Of a stretch of DNA of 64,000 nt, positions 10,824-20,469 are shown piece after piece. The translations under genes and the position numbers were made by a program. Below the pieces are notes generated by a model that worked only from the letters and a program-made list of their open reading frames with translations, had not been told where the DNA came from and ran no database searches. Each line of letters begins with the position of its first letter. The first letter of the stretch is position 1. Source of the stretch: Vibrio cyclitrophicus (GTDB taxonomy: Bacteria; Pseudomonadota; Gammaproteobacteria; Enterobacterales; Vibrionaceae); the NCBI GenBank assembly GCA_023206055.1, contig CP065366.1, forward strand, positions 496,001-560,000, in the 5' to 3' direction.

Positions 10824-10955
10824 ATGTTTGTCGATTTTTTAGTGAGGTTAACCATAGGCACATTAGCCATTCTTGGCTTTCAATTGAGTGCTTTGTATTT
10901 TTTACCTATGGTTGTGCTGCTTAATACTCATCACAAAGAGTTTTTTGGGTGGTAG
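10824..10955 (+). CDS. Small membrane protein, 43 aa
   Basis: A 43-codon frame starts with ATG ten bases after AGAGG and ends just before a strong bidirectional terminator. The protein is almost entirely one or two hydrophobic segments (about residues 5-34) with a polar His-His-Lys-Glu stretch at the C-terminus. I do not recognise a family. A ribosome site, a membrane-like composition and a terminator 24 bases downstream support a real gene, but the frame is short and unconfirmed. Confidence 0.5.
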   Translation: MFVDFLVRLTIGTLAILGFQLSALYFLPMVVLLNTHHKEFFGW

Positions 10956-10978
10956 TTCAGTCGTAATACTGGAAACAA

Positions 10979-11006
10979 AAAAACGGAGCCATTGGGCTCC
11001 GTTTTT
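10979..11006. terminator. Bidirectional terminator
   Basis: The stem AAACGGAGCC / GGCTCCGTTT has A residues before and T residues after it. It can end the small ORF on the left and the convergent GntR gene on the right. Confidence 0.85.
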
Positions 11007-11030
11007 ATTTGGTTAGAATCTATCTTGGCG

Positions 11031-11690
11031 TTATGCCGCTTCGATAACTTCTTCAATTCGTTTCATTGAACCTAGCAAGTGTTGATCAAGCAGTTCTGTC
11101 GCTTGTTCTACATTTTTAGATAGTACTAGCTTCATGATCATTTCGTGCTCATCAATATTGAACAGATCATCAGACGCGCTTTCTGCAGACATAGCTAGGA
11201 AGCGGTAACGTTTTACTTGGTTAATTAGGTCATCAAAGAACTTAAACATGTTCTCTGAATCTGCACCTTCAAGTAATGCTACATGGAATTGCTGGTGGCG
11301 TTCTTCCCACTCAACACAATCAAACTCTTCAGATACGTACTGCACTCGCGACAGTTTGTGGTAAGACGTTAGTACATCCAGTTCCCAACTCTCATCACCC
11401 GCTGAAATCGCTTTTTTAAGCAGAACAGATGATACAACACGAAGGCTTTCGTATAGGTCATTCAGTTCTTTCTTTGATACAGGAGATACCCAGCAGCCTT
11501 TTTGTGGCTCTAGCTTTACGTATTTGCTCCAAGATAACTGTACCAAGGCTTCGCGAATAGGGGATGCGCCGACGTTGTAGCGTGCTTTTAGATCAGCAAC
11601 AACAAGCTTTTGACCTGGGGTTAACTCACCATTAAGAATATCTTGGCGAATCATCTTTGATACTTTGTCAGTGAGCGTAGGACTAGACAT
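11031..11690 (-). CDS. GntR-family regulator (FCD/FadR subfamily)
   Basis: 219 aa. The N-terminal winged helix-turn-helix (LTDKVSKMIRQDILNGELTPGQKL, then GASPIREALVQL) is typical of GntR proteins. The all-helical C-terminal part with ERHQQFHVALLEGA and a late HEMIMKLV segment fits the FCD ligand-binding domain, which usually binds small carboxylates through metal. The ATG at 11,690 has GAGG at the right distance; the longer frame from 11,702 is less likely. It is transcribed in the same direction as pykF but after the pykF terminator. The ligand and targets are unknown. Confidence 0.85.
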   Translation of the reverse strand: MSSPTLTDKVSKMIRQDILNGELTPGQKLVVADLKARYNVGASPIREALVQLSWSKYVKLEPQKGCWVSPVSKKELNDLYESLRVVSSVLLKKAISAGDESWELDVLTSYHKLSRVQYVSEEFDCVEWEERHQQFHVALLEGADSENMFKFFDDLINQVKRYRFLAMSAESASDDLFNIDEHEMIMKLVLSKNVEQATELLDQHLLGSMKRIEEVIEAA

Positions 11691-11825
11691 TACAAACCTC
11701 ATGTATATTGATTTCTAGTCTGCTAATCCGTCTCTTAGAAAGAGCCAATTGGAAGTTAACAGTACGTAGTTCTATTGTGATTGATAATACAGCGTACTGA
11801 AAAGTTAGGCAAGATTTAGTTTCAT

Positions 11826-11855
11826 AAAAAAAGAGGGCCGAAGCCCTCTTTTATA
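11826..11855 (-). terminator. pykF terminator
   Basis: The stem AAGAGGGC / GCCCTCTT with a CGAA loop and an A tract on the plus strand gives a U tract in the pykF transcript. Confidence 0.88.
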
Positions 11856-11877
11856 TTTTATGCGAATCGGTTCATTC

Positions 11878-13290
11878 TTATAGAACGTGAACAGATGCCG
11901 TGTTTGTAGTACCAGAAGCTACTAGAGCACCAGAAACCATAACTACGATGTCGCCTTTGTTACCTAGGCCAGATTGTAGAGCGATTTCTTTACCGTTGAT
12001 GTAGAACGCGTCTGTGTTCTCGATAGAGTCAACAAGAACTGGCTTAACACCTTTAGTAAGAACTAGCTGTGCAGCTGTCTTTTCGTTAGTTGTTAGAGCA
12101 AGGATGTTTGCAGTTGGGAAGTACTTACGTACTGAACGTGCAGACTTACCGCCTTCAGTTGCAACAACGATTAGAGGAGCAGCTAGCTTCTCTGCTGTGT
12201 CTACAGCGCCTTTACATACTGCTTCAGTGATGCGTAGACGTGGGCTGTCTAGACGAGAACCTAGCTCAGCTTTAAGAGCTGAATCAGTGCGGTTCGCGAT
12301 TTGAGCCATGATAGTTACAGCTTCAACTGGGTACTTACCTTTAGCAGTTTCGCCAGAAAGCATTACTGCATCAGTACCATCCATGATTGCGTTCGCAACG
12401 TCACCCGCTTCAGCACGAGTTGGACGTGGGTTGCTGATCATAGAGTCAAGCATTTGAGTTGCAGTGATAACCATCTTACGTGCACGGTTACACTTCTCGA
12501 TCATCATTTTTTGAGCGAAGATTACTTCTTCTGCTGGGATTTCAACACCTAGGTCACCACGAGCAACCATGATGCCATCAGAAGCTTCAAGGATTGAATC
12601 GAAGTTATCTACACCTTCTTGGTTTTCAATCTTAGAAATGATGTGGATGTTTTCGCCACCGTTAGCGTTTAGAAGCTCACGGATTTCTTTAACGTCGTCT
12701 TCTTTACGGATGAAAGAAGCAGCTACGAAATCAACGCCTTGCTCACAACCAAACTTAAGGTCAGCTTTGTCTTTCTCAGAAAGAGCTGGAAGTTGAACAG
12801 AAACGCCAGGAAGGTTAACACCTTTGTTTTCGCCTAGAGCACCGTTGTTAAGAACTTTACACTTAACTTCAGTTTCTGTTGTTGCGATAACTTCCATTTC
12901 GATTAGGCCGTCATCAACAAGAATAGTGTTACCTGCTGATAGGTCTTTAGCGAAGCCTAGGTACGTTACTGCTACTACGTCTTTGTTACCAACAACTGTT
13001 GCGTCAGTTGTGAAAGTGAACTCTTGACCAGCTACTAGATCTACGTCGTTACCATCTTCAAGTTTGATAGTACGGATTTCAGGACCTTTAGTATCTAGAA
13101 GGATAGCAAGTTGCTCACCTTTGTTTTCCATTACTTTACGGAAGTTCGCGATACGAGTGCCGTGTTCTGCGAAATCACCGTGAGAGAAGTTAAGACGCAT
13201 AACGTTCATGCCAGCATCTACTAGTTCAGTTAGCTTCTCTACAGATTCAGTTTTAGGGCCAATCGTACATACGATTTTGGTCTTTTTCAT
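11878..13290 (-). CDS. pykF: Pyruvate kinase I
   Basis: 470 aa, the standard length of fructose-1,6-bisphosphate-activated PykF. It begins [14 protein letters not shown] and contains [18 protein letters not shown], the active-site segment [12 protein letters not shown] and [11 protein letters not shown]. The enzyme converts phosphoenolpyruvate and ADP to pyruvate and ATP in the last step of glycolysis. It is transcribed away from a DeoR regulator and glmS; from memory V. cholerae has the same order (VC0485-VC0487). A terminator lies 23 bases after the stop. Confidence 0.95.
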   Translation of the reverse strand: MKKTKIVCTIGPKTESVEKLTELVDAGMNVMRLNFSHGDFAEHGTRIANFRKVMENKGEQLAILLDTKGPEIRTIKLEDGNDVDLVAGQEFTFTTDATVVGNKDVVAVTYLGFAKDLSAGNTILVDDGLIEMEVIATTETEVKCKVLNNGALGENKGVNLPGVSVQLPALSEKDKADLKFGCEQGVDFVAASFIRKEDDVKEIRELLNANGGENIHIISKIENQEGVDNFDSILEASDGIMVARGDLGVEIPAEEVIFAQKMMIEKCNRARKMVITATQMLDSMISNPRPTRAEAGDVANAIMDGTDAVMLSGETAKGKYPVEAVTIMAQIANRTDSALKAELGSRLDSPRLRITEAVCKGAVDTAEKLAAPLIVVATEGGKSARSVRKYFPTANILALTTNEKTAAQLVLTKGVKPVLVDSIENTDAFYINGKEIALQSGLGNKGDIVVMVSGALVASGTTNTASVHVL

Positions 13291-13719
13291 GGAAGGTACT
13301 CTCCGGTAAGTATTGTTACAATTTGAAATTTATTTAAGTTCTGAAGATTGGTCCGCTACATCAACATTTTGTGCCTGTTGTGTAAAAGCGCGGGACTTCC
13401 AATATGTCCTTCAGAGTTGTAAGTCTTTCATCAATTTTAGTCATTTTATGACTAAAAGATTTTGATTCAACGCTGTGTTTCTGTGACTTATACCAACATA
13501 TCAGGTGAAAGTTGCAGAAAAATAACGGTCAGTTCTGTAATTTTTTTTCTTTTCGGGTGCGGATTCTACCACCTAATGACTTCAATATCACTGCTTAACA
13601 ATTGTCTTAGGACAAGGTTTCATCGCTATTTATTAATTTTTTGGATCAAAATAAATGGACTAAATAGTTTCGTTGTAACTATAATATGTTTCATATCGAA
13701 ACTTACTGGCCTTTTTTAA
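13291..13719. promoter_or_regulatory. Divergent pykF / deoR-type promoter region
   Basis: 429 bp between divergently transcribed pykF and the DeoR gene, AT-rich toward the DeoR side. It should hold both promoters. An 85-codon plus-strand frame inside it starts with TTG and has no ribosome site, so I treat it as chance. No specific operator is clear. Confidence 0.45.
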
Positions 13720-14490
13720 ATGTCGAAACGAAACACTCAGCTCAGAAGACATGCAATTTCTAACCTAGTGAATGAAAAGGGGGAGGTTAGTGTTGATGAA
13801 TTATCCGCTAAGTTTGAAACCTCAGAAGTCACTATTAGAAAGGACTTGGCGTCTTTGGAGAAAAACGGTCAGCTTTTGCGCCGTTATGGTGGTGCGATTT
13901 CATTACCGAAAGAGGTTGTGAGCGAAGAACTGGGTCAACAAGTTTCGACTCGAAAGATTTCACTAGCAAAAGCCGCTGCAGATTTGATTCGTGACCATAA
14001 TCGTATTGTGATTGATAGTGGTAGCACGACTGGTGCCCTAATCCAGCAACTTAATACTAAGCGTGGTTTGGTTGTTATGACCAACTCATTGCATGTGGCT
14101 AATGCGCTTAATGAGCTTGAAAGTGAACCGACATTATTAATGACGGGTGGTACTTGGGATACACATTCGGATTCTTTCCAAGGCAAAGTTGCTGAGTCAG
14201 TACTGCGTGCTTACGATTTTGACCAACTGTTTATCGGGGCTGATGGTATCGACCTCGACAGAGGCACAACCACATTCAATGAATTGATTGGCCTGAGTAA
14301 AGTTATGGCTGAAGTGTCACGAGAAGTGATTGTGATGGTTGAGTCGGAAAAAGTGGGACGAAAGATCCCGAACTTAGAGCTGGCATGGGAACACATTGAC
14401 ATCTTAATTACCGATACAGACTTGGGTGAAGAATCCAAAACAAGTATCGAATCACATGATGTTCGCGTGATCCTGACTGATCCAGCGTAA
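13720..14490 (+). CDS. DeoR-family transcriptional regulator upstream of glmS
   Basis: 256 aa. The N-terminal helix-turn-helix (SVDELSAKFETSEVTIRKDLASLEKNGQLLRRYGGA, residues about 20-56) is followed by a DeoR-type sugar-phosphate sensor domain starting with IDSGSTTGALIQQL. The gene is 107 bases upstream of glmS on the same strand, and the pairing is conserved in vibrios as far as I recall, so it may respond to an amino-sugar phosphate. No clear Shine-Dalgarno precedes ATG 13,720, which suggests weak translation or a different start. Its direct targets are not shown by the sequence. Confidence 0.85.
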   Translation: MSKRNTQLRRHAISNLVNEKGEVSVDELSAKFETSEVTIRKDLASLEKNGQLLRRYGGAISLPKEVVSEELGQQVSTRKISLAKAAADLIRDHNRIVIDSGSTTGALIQQLNTKRGLVVMTNSLHVANALNELESEPTLLMTGGTWDTHSDSFQGKVAESVLRAYDFDQLFIGADGIDLDRGTTTFNELIGLSKVMAEVSREVIVMVESEKVGRKIPNLELAWEHIDILITDTDLGEESKTSIESHDVRVILTDPA

Positions 14491-14597
14491 AAACAAATTT
14501 AAATATTATGCATTTACCTTCCTATAATTGATCTTAATAAAGATATGGCCTTTGCTTGCTGCCAATAGGAATAAAACAAAATTGATGGAGTGAAACT

Positions 14598-16430
14598 ATG
14601 TGTGGAATTGTTGGTGCAGTAGCACAGCGTGATGTAGCTGAAATCTTAGTAGAAGGCCTTCGCCGTTTAGAATACCGAGGTTATGATTCAGCAGGTGTTG
14701 CTGTGGTTGATACTGAATCTAATCTAACTCGTGTGCGCCGTCTAGGTAAAGTACAAGAGCTGGCTGACGCAGTAGAAGAACAACAAGTGATTGGCGGTAC
14801 AGGTATCGCTCATACACGTTGGGCGACACACGGTGAGCCATCTGAAGCGAACGCACACCCACACATGTCTGGTGATATTGCGGTTGTACACAATGGTATT
14901 ATCGAAAACCACGAAGCACTGCGTGCTCTTCTTCAAGAGCGTGGTTACGTATTTACTTCACAAACGGATACAGAAGTTATTGCTCACTTAGTTGAGTGGG
15001 AACTTCGCACCTCAGCTTCTTTGGTTGAAGCGCTACAGAAAACAGCAAAACAATTAGACGGTGCATACGGTACGGTAGCGGTTGATCGCAAAGATCCTAG
15101 CCGTATTGTTGTAGCTCGTTCTGGTAGCCCGATTGTTATCGGTTTTGGTGTCGGTGAGAACTTCCTTGCTTCTGACCAACTGGCGCTATTAAGCGTAACT
15201 CGTCGCTTCATGTACCTAGAAGAAGGTGATGTTGCCGAGGTAACTCGTCGTGATGTTACGGTATTTGATGTAGCGGGTGAGCGTGTTGAGCGTGAAATCG
15301 TTGAATCAAACGCTGAACACGACGCTGGTGACAAAGGTCAATACCGTCACTTCATGCAGAAAGAGATCTTTGAGCAACCAACAGCGCTAATCAACACAAT
15401 GGAAGGCCGTATCTCTGAGACTTCGGTCATCACTAACGCGATTGGTGTTAAAGCGGAAGAGATCCTAAGCAAGGTTGAACATGTGCAGATCATCGCATGT
15501 GGTACATCTTACAACTCAGGTATGGCAGCGCGTTACTGGTTTGAATCTCTAGCTGGCGTAAGCTGTGACGTAGAGATTGCCTCTGAATTCCGTTACCGTG
15601 ACTTCGTTGTGCGCCCGAACAGCCTATTGGTAACTTTATCTCAATCTGGCGAAACGGCTGATACGCTTGCTGCACTTCGTCTTGCAAAAGAGAAAGGCTA
15701 TATGTCAGCAATGACTATCTGTAACGTTGCGGGTTCTTCGCTGGTTCGTGAATCTGACTTTGCTTTCATGACTCGTGCAGGAACAGAGATCGGTGTAGCT
15801 TCTACTAAGGCTTTCACAACTCAACTAGCAGCAATGCTGATGATGGTTACGTCAATTGGTCGCCTACAAGGCCGCATCAATGAAGAGAAAGAAGCGGAAA
15901 TCGTTAAAGCGCTGCATGAGCTACCAACGGCTATCGAGCAAGCTCTAGCATTCGATAAAGAGATCGAAGCGCTAGCACCTGACTTTGCTGATAAGCACCA
16001 CACATTGTTCCTAGGTCGTGGCGAGTTCTACCCAATCGCAATGGAAGCATCTCTGAAGCTGAAAGAGATCTCTTACATTCACGCTGAAGCATACGCAGCA
16101 GGTGAGCTTAAGCACGGTCCTCTAGCACTTATTGATGCAGATATGCCTGTAGTGGTAATTGCACCAAGCAATGACCTACTAGAGAAGCTGAAATCAAACG
16201 TTGAAGAAGTACGTGCTCGTGGCGGTCTACTTTACGTATTCGCTGACCAAGACGCAGGCTTTGAAAGCGATGAGAACATGAAGATCATCAAGATGCCTCA
16301 CGTAAGTGAAGTAACGGCACCTATTTACTACACAGTACCGATGCAGCTGCTGTCTTACCACGTAGCGCTAATCAAAGGTACCGATGTTGACCAACCTCGT
16401 AACCTAGCGAAAGCGGTAACCGTTGAGTAA
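14598..16430 (+). CDS. glmS: Glutamine-fructose-6-phosphate aminotransferase (isomerizing)
   Basis: 610 aa. Cys2 (MCGIVGAV) is the glutaminase nucleophile of the N-terminal class II amidotransferase domain. Two SIS domains follow: [14 protein letters not shown] and [13 protein letters not shown] in the first, and [19 protein letters not shown] in the second. The C-terminus ends [11 protein letters not shown]. The enzyme makes glucosamine-6-phosphate for peptidoglycan and LPS and is normally homodimeric in the cytoplasm. ATG 14,598 has TGGAG upstream. I see no glmS ribozyme in the 107-base leader; gammaproteobacterial glmS is normally controlled by small RNAs. Confidence 0.96.
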   Translation: MCGIVGAVAQRDVAEILVEGLRRLEYRGYDSAGVAVVDTESNLTRVRRLGKVQELADAVEEQQVIGGTGIAHTRWATHGEPSEANAHPHMSGDIAVVHNGIIENHEALRALLQERGYVFTSQTDTEVIAHLVEWELRTSASLVEALQKTAKQLDGAYGTVAVDRKDPSRIVVARSGSPIVIGFGVGENFLASDQLALLSVTRRFMYLEEGDVAEVTRRDVTVFDVAGERVEREIVESNAEHDAGDKGQYRHFMQKEIFEQPTALINTMEGRISETSVITNAIGVKAEEILSKVEHVQIIACGTSYNSGMAARYWFESLAGVSCDVEIASEFRYRDFVVRPNSLLVTLSQSGETADTLAALRLAKEKGYMSAMTICNVAGSSLVRESDFAFMTRAGTEIGVASTKAFTTQLAAMLMMVTSIGRLQGRINEEKEAEIVKALHELPTAIEQALAFDKEIEALAPDFADKHHTLFLGRGEFYPIAMEASLKLKEISYIHAEAYAAGELKHGPLALIDADMPVVVIAPSNDLLEKLKSNVEEVRARGGLLYVFADQDAGFESDENMKIIKMPHVSEVTAPIYYTVPMQLLSYHVALIKGTDVDQPRNLAKAVTVE

Positions 16431-16461
16431 TCGACAGCTTATCTAAGAAATAGATAATAAG

Positions 16462-16487
16462 AAGCCCATCCAGTGATGGGCTTTTTT
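16462..16487 (+). terminator. glmS terminator
   Basis: Stem AAGCCCATC / GATGGGCTT with loop CAGT, followed by TTTTTTG. Confidence 0.9.
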
Positions 16488-16544
16488 GTACCTGTTACTT
16501 TTCATGCTGCATGAGACTTTAATATCTAGGCGTCGCTACCTTGA

Positions 16545-17813
16545 TTAAGCGTTAAGAGCTTGCTCCAGATCAGCCAAGATATCTTCGATGTGCTCAATAC
16601 CGACTGAAAGGCGAATCATCTCTGGTGACACACCAGCCTGTTTTTGTTCAGCTTCACTTAATTGACGGTGTGTTGTGGATGCAGGATGACAAGCAAGAGA
16701 CTTGGCGTCGCCAATGTTCACTAGGCGCTTGAAGATTTGTAGCGCATCATAGAAGCGAACACCTGCTTCATAGCCGTCCTTCAAACCAAAAGATAAAATA
16801 GCCGATGGCTTACCTTGCATGTACTTTTCAGCAAGCGGGTAGAATTCTGAGCTAGGCAAGCCAGCGTAGCTTACCCAACTGACTTTCTCATGTTGGCTGA
16901 GGTACTCCGCCACTTTCAATGCGTTCTCTGTGTGTCGCTCCATGCGTAGCGACAACGTCTCTAAGCCTTGCATCAGCATGAAAGCATTCATTGGCGACAG
17001 TGCGGCGCCTGTATTGCGTAGTGGAACCGTTCTAGCACGACCGATAAACGCAGCCTCACCAAAGGCTTCGGTATAAACCACACCATGGTAAGAAGGCTCT
17101 GGCTGATTAAACACAGGGAAGCGATCTTTGTGTTCTGCCCATGGGAATTTACCTGAGTCGACAATCACGCCGCCTAAGGTTGTACCGTGACCACCAACGT
17201 ACTTGGTGAGTGAGTGAACCACGATGTCAGCGCCAAAATCGATAGGCTTGCAAAGCACTGGTGTCGCTACTGTGTTATCGACAATCACAGGCACACCTTG
17301 TGCGTGAGCAAGCTCTGCGACACGCTCTAAGTCGATGATATTACCTGCCGGGTTACCGATACTTTCGCAGTAAACCGCCTTGGTTTTTTCATCGATCAGT
17401 GCTGCTAAGCTTTCTGGTTTGTCATCTTTAGCAAAGCGAACTTCAATTCCTTGGTTTGGTAGCATGTGAGCAAATAGGGTGTACGTGCCGCCGTAAAGCT
17501 GAGGTGTGGAGACAATGTTGTCACCGATCTGTGCCAACGTTTGAATCGCGTAGTTGATCGCGGCGCTGCCCGCACTCACGACTAAGCCAGCAATCCCGCC
17601 TTCTAAGGCCGCCATACGTTTTTCCAACACATCGTTGGTTGGGTTCATTATGCGAGTGTAGATATTGCCTGGCACCGCAAGGTTAAACAGGTCGGCACCG
17701 TGTTGTGCATCATCGAATTCGTAAGCTACGGTTTGGTAAATAGGTGTGGCAACGGATTTAGTTGTTGGATCGGTTTCGTAACCGAAGTGAATCGAGAGTG
17801 TTTCGTCTTTCAT
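16545..17813 (-). CDS. O-acetylhomoserine (or O-acetylserine) sulfhydrylase
   Basis: 422 aa PLP enzyme of the Cys/Met-metabolism family. The cofactor lysine lies in HSLTKYVGGHG near residue 205. N-terminal IHFGYETDPTTKSVATPIYQTVAYEF and C-terminal LSVGIEHIEDILADLEQAL are typical of MetY-like O-acetylhomoserine sulfhydrylases, which make homocysteine (or cysteine) from sulfide. The length of about 420 favours MetY over MetB/MetC-type enzymes of about 390. It is the last chromosomal gene before the island and is convergent with glmS. I see no clear MetJ box upstream. Confidence 0.88.
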   Translation of the reverse strand: MKDETLSIHFGYETDPTTKSVATPIYQTVAYEFDDAQHGADLFNLAVPGNIYTRIMNPTNDVLEKRMAALEGGIAGLVVSAGSAAINYAIQTLAQIGDNIVSTPQLYGGTYTLFAHMLPNQGIEVRFAKDDKPESLAALIDEKTKAVYCESIGNPAGNIIDLERVAELAHAQGVPVIVDNTVATPVLCKPIDFGADIVVHSLTKYVGGHGTTLGGVIVDSGKFPWAEHKDRFPVFNQPEPSYHGVVYTEAFGEAAFIGRARTVPLRNTGAALSPMNAFMLMQGLETLSLRMERHTENALKVAEYLSQHEKVSWVSYAGLPSSEFYPLAEKYMQGKPSAILSFGLKDGYEAGVRFYDALQIFKRLVNIGDAKSLACHPASTTHRQLSEAEQKQAGVSPEMIRLSVGIEHIEDILADLEQALNA

Positions 17814-17974
17814 GTGTCTTCCCTGAACTATTGAACGATTTATGTACGTTCATATTGCCGCCTTTTTTATAAAAGAAAAGTAAGCTTAGTCACAGAGAAG
17901 CAATTGGAACTGTGTGCGGGGCGATTCGGTATTTGTAGGGAATACAGCGTGAGTTGTCCAGATCTAGAAAAGCA

Positions 17975-18008
17975 AAAAGCCAGAGCAGCGTGAACTGTTC
18001 TGGCTTTT
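17975..18008 (-). terminator. Original terminator of the tRNA-Ile2 gene, now 30 kb away from it
   Basis: The 14-bp stem AAAAGCCAGAGCAG / CTGTTCTGGCTTTT (one G-T pair) lies directly beyond the displaced 3' end of the tRNA gene at 18,015. Read on the minus strand it has a U tract and would terminate the tRNA transcript. Integration of the island separated it from the intact tRNA gene at 48.7 kb. Confidence 0.75.
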
Positions 18009-18010
18009 CT

Positions 18011-18252
18011 AATTTGGTGGCCCCTCCCAGATTTGAACTGGGGACCGAACGATTATGAGCCAAGCTTCAGTCCTGTAATCAACATAGTAACCCTGCCCCG
18101 AATCACTCTGAAATCCACCAGCAGAATCACATCACCTGATTATCCGCAAGATTTCTCTGACGTCGACGACGGGGATTATGGGGTTGGAGGGGATGACTTA
18201 GTACGACGACGCCGACGAGGTTATGGGGTTAAAGTTGGGTGGAAAGACAGGA
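18011..18252 (+). repeat. Short arm of element A, left copy (with att core)
   Basis: This 242-bp segment is an inverted copy of 28,505-28,746. Both copies have the same length and I found no mismatch in the parts compared. It starts with the tRNA-derived core and contains two GACGACG-rich, TTATGGGGTT-containing blocks (about 18,160-18,232). Identity stops abruptly after the GACAGGA at 18,246-18,252. Confidence 0.9.
18015..18059 (-). other. Attachment site copy 1 (tRNA-Ile2 3' fragment, left end of island)
   Basis: These 45 bases are identical to bases 48,721-48,765 of the intact tRNA-Ile2 gene: the 3' half from the CCA end through the anticodon loop. The sequence then departs (CCAAGC instead of the tRNA stem). 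It is the left boundary of element A and the displaced end of the original tRNA gene. Confidence 0.93.
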
Positions 18253-18391
18253 ACCGGACAGGAAAAGACAGGAAGGAATCCTAGGCGTAATAAGTCTAGA
18301 AATGAATTTATATTATTGAATTAGAATAACTTTTACCGATTCGTAACGGTGAGGTTCTTCTTTCTAGTTCAATAAATAAAGGAAAGTTTCT

Positions 18392-18874
18392 ATGAACCAA
18401 TCTAAAGGCAGTACAGCGAATACAGAAGTTGATGCATCTAAATATACGTCAAAACACAATCCATTCTCGAACATCCTCAAATCAGGGGATGCAGACAAAC
18501 TAGGTTCAAAATCTCAAGGGAAAGTCCTCTTCGAGATTGCTCAAAACAGTGAGGATGACCAACTCTATTTCCGAATTTCCGGACAAAGTGGTGGGGCAGG
18601 GTTACATTCAAAACAATGGATTCCATGTTCTAAGTTATTCGAGGTTATCGAATCTCAGGGTGATAAACCATGGAAAAGTCAGGTCTACAAATCCCTCTAT
18701 TCTTCTGGCTCCGCTAACAATCAGGGCTTCTGTGCCGCTATCGTTCGTGGCCTAGGTTTAGCCGTGAAAGCTGAGTCGTCTATTTACCTACATGTCGTTT
18801 CAGAGAAATACCAAGATAGGAAAAAGGAGCTTCTCGATCTCGTTAATCACATCAAACCTACCCAGAAAAAATAA
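18392..18874 (+). CDS. Conserved element protein beside att (160 aa, unknown function)
   Basis: This soluble protein has a charged N-terminus and a conserved core: LYFRISGQSGGAGLHSK, ESQGDKPWKSQ and SANNQGFCAAIVRGLGLA. A clear homologue occupies the same place in element B (35,472-35,942), with roughly two thirds of residues the same by eye. In both elements it is the first gene inside the short arm, reading away from the attachment site, behind a shared upstream stretch (GTAATAAGT ... TTATATTATTGAATT). AAAGGAAAG precedes ATG 18,392. The position suggests a role tied to the element itself (recombination, replication or copy control), but I recognise no domain. Confidence 0.75.
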   Translation: MNQSKGSTANTEVDASKYTSKHNPFSNILKSGDADKLGSKSQGKVLFEIAQNSEDDQLYFRISGQSGGAGLHSKQWIPCSKLFEVIESQGDKPWKSQVYKSLYSSGSANNQGFCAAIVRGLGLAVKAESSIYLHVVSEKYQDRKKELLDLVNHIKPTQKK

Positions 18875-18889
18875 CAGAAGGATCTCATT

Positions 18890-19318
18890 ATGAATTTAGT
18901 CTTCGATAAAGAGCGTCTAGTGCTACCAATTAGTACCGACCTTCAAGATGTAATTAACATGGTTATTGATCGCTCTAAGAAACTAACCCCGTCAACCCAT
19001 GCTGTAACCATCAATTTTCGAGAACGTGCTTACTGTCCTGAAAGTGGAGGGTATCACCCTGTCGAGATTCGTATCACTAGGCTTAACGACCAATGGGTTT
19101 TCAACTACATCACTGACTTTAGTTACTGTGGATTGATGCCTGAACTTGAGAAAGAAATCGACTTTGATTTTGGTCACGGTGTGGCTTACATCCGTTACAT
19201 GGGTGAAGTTCCCATTATTGAATCCAGTGTCGCTGAGTTCTATTCGATGTGGGAAACCAATTTCCTAAGCTACGTCGGAATGGACTGCTTCGATGAGATA
19301 GAAGTTTCGATAGATTAG
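18890..19318 (+). CDS. DUF2787-family protein
   Basis: 142 aa. The pattern INFRERAYCPESGGYHPVEIR, then WVFNYITDFSYCG, PELEKEIDFDF and NFLSYVGMDCFDEIEV matches my memory of DUF2787, a family common in vibrios and their mobile elements with no known function. No membrane segment or signal peptide is seen. It starts 15 bases after the preceding stop with AGAAGGA upstream, so the two are probably co-transcribed. Element B lacks a copy. The stop is followed by a GTCGTCGTCGACG tract at 19,322, one of the recurring words of these elements. Confidence 0.7.
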   Translation: MNLVFDKERLVLPISTDLQDVINMVIDRSKKLTPSTHAVTINFRERAYCPESGGYHPVEIRITRLNDQWVFNYITDFSYCGLMPELEKEIDFDFGHGVAYIRYMGEVPIIESSVAEFYSMWETNFLSYVGMDCFDEIEVSID

Positions 19319-19361
19319 GGTGTCGTCGTCGACGTAATGACGACGCCGTCGATAAACCTAC

Positions 19362-20234
19362 TCATGAACAAGTCGCTAGATAGGCTTCAATATCTCTAAC
19401 CAAGGCTTGTTTTACCCATGATGGAGAAATTACATCGATATCAGGTAGCCAAGATTTGAGGACTGGCATTAATGCGTGAATATCTGATGTCTCAATGCTT
19501 ATAAGTGTCGAGCCATAACCCAACTCTTTCAGCACTTGAATTGCCATAGGTTGTTCTAACTTCTGGTAATCATCAATTCGACTAGAACCAACCTGAGCGA
19601 TGACCTCTACAATACCCTGAGTATTCCAGTGTAATTCTTCTCTGGTTAGTTTCTCGTTGAAGCTAGGGGAGGGAGTGTAAATATCATCGTGTTGAACTAA
19701 CTCTGAAATCTCTGCCACTCGAAATGAATGTGATTGGTTCCTAAGCACTGAAACCAAATGCCAAATTCCATGTTCGTTAATGAGTTGGTAAGGCTCAACC
19801 CGATGATAACGACGACGCTGACACGTTAAGGTTAGAGTGTTTCGCTGATGAATAGCGTTCGCAATGACACGTAATGTTGTCTGAAAGCAACTGGAATCTT
19901 CGATAGGTAAATGACGGAAAAGAATAGATTGTGTCTTATGGCTTAGTGCCTGAGTCATGACTGCTCTATCTGGAAACAACTTATCTACTCCCATACTCGA
20001 TAGTGAGTTCAGAGTTAAAAGAGCTTTAGGATTACGATGATCTAATTGCTTTAAGAAGTAATATCCATCCTCTCTTTCGATAGGTAGAAATGCCAGTCGA
20101 CTGAAATCTCGAAGTACAGTTCGTTCATGTACTCCAAATTCCTGCTGTAAGTCGATAAGGCTCAGTTTCTCTCCTGAATGTAATCGGGAAAGTATCTGAC
20201 TCAATCGGTAGGCTAACTTCTCACTCTTATTCAT
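19362..20234 (-). CDS. WYL-domain transcriptional regulator (BrxR/CapW-like)
   Basis: 290 aa. The N-terminal winged helix-turn-helix (SLIDLQQEFGVHERTVLRDFSRL, residues about 24-46) is followed by a WYL-type domain (about 120-190) with RRRYHRVEPYQLINEHGIWHLVS and FRVAEIS, then a C-terminal WCX-like extension. Size and layout match the BrxR/CapW group, repressors known to control phage-defence operons. Two identical 17-bp palindromes (CTGACA-N5-TGTCAG) flank the divergent promoter region upstream, probably its own operators. The divergent gene encodes a small secreted protein, so the regulated function here is not an evident defence system. Confidence 0.85.
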   Translation of the reverse strand: MNKSEKLAYRLSQILSRLHSGEKLSLIDLQQEFGVHERTVLRDFSRLAFLPIEREDGYYFLKQLDHRNPKALLTLNSLSSMGVDKLFPDRAVMTQALSHKTQSILFRHLPIEDSSCFQTTLRVIANAIHQRNTLTLTCQRRRYHRVEPYQLINEHGIWHLVSVLRNQSHSFRVAEISELVQHDDIYTPSPSFNEKLTREELHWNTQGIVEVIAQVGSSRIDDYQKLEQPMAIQVLKELGYGSTLISIETSDIHALMPVLKSWLPDIDVISPSWVKQALVRDIEAYLATCS

Positions 20235-20257
20235 ATCACCAATGATGTACTGATTCG

Positions 20258-20274
20258 CTGACAGGTAGTGTCAG
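20258..20274. promoter_or_regulatory. Palindromic operator 1 of WYL regulator (predicted)
   Basis: CTGACA-N5-TGTCAG, 24 bases upstream of the WYL regulator start. The same 17-bp pattern recurs at 20,381. Perfect half-sites and the identical spacer length in both copies support a dimer-binding site. Confidence 0.7.
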
Positions 20275-20380
20275 TCATCATTATTTCCCGATAGTCATGA
20301 GTAAGTGACCGATTTTGCTATAGGTTTCATAGCCCACGAAACCTAAGCCCTGCCGTTATTCCTCAAATTAATTTTACCAA

Positions 20381-20397
20381 CTGACACCACCTGTCAG
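20381..20397. promoter_or_regulatory. Palindromic operator 2 of WYL regulator (predicted)
   Basis: Second CTGACA-N5-TGTCAG copy, 123 bp from the first and 73 bases before the divergent gene at 20,470. Two sites could allow looping or separate control of both promoters. Confidence 0.7.
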
Positions 20398-20469
20398 TCC
20401 ACACCTTCAAACTAATCAACAGATGTCTTCTTAGAAAGAGGGCATGCAATCTTCAAGGAAAAAACAAAA

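Noticed and set aside
13462..13719. 85-codon frame upstream of the DeoR gene
   Set aside because: TTG start, no ribosome site, lies in a divergent promoter region and ends at the DeoR start.
14491..14597. glmS ribozyme
   Set aside because: The leader is only 107 bases, AT-rich, and lacks the ribozyme core; gammaproteobacteria do not use it.
18033..18284. 83-codon frame (and its inverted partner at 28,464-28,772) reading out of the tRNA fragment
   Set aside because: It translates the complement of the tRNA 3' end and the short arm. Such frames (NWGPNDYE-like) are a known annotation artefact and have no ribosome site.
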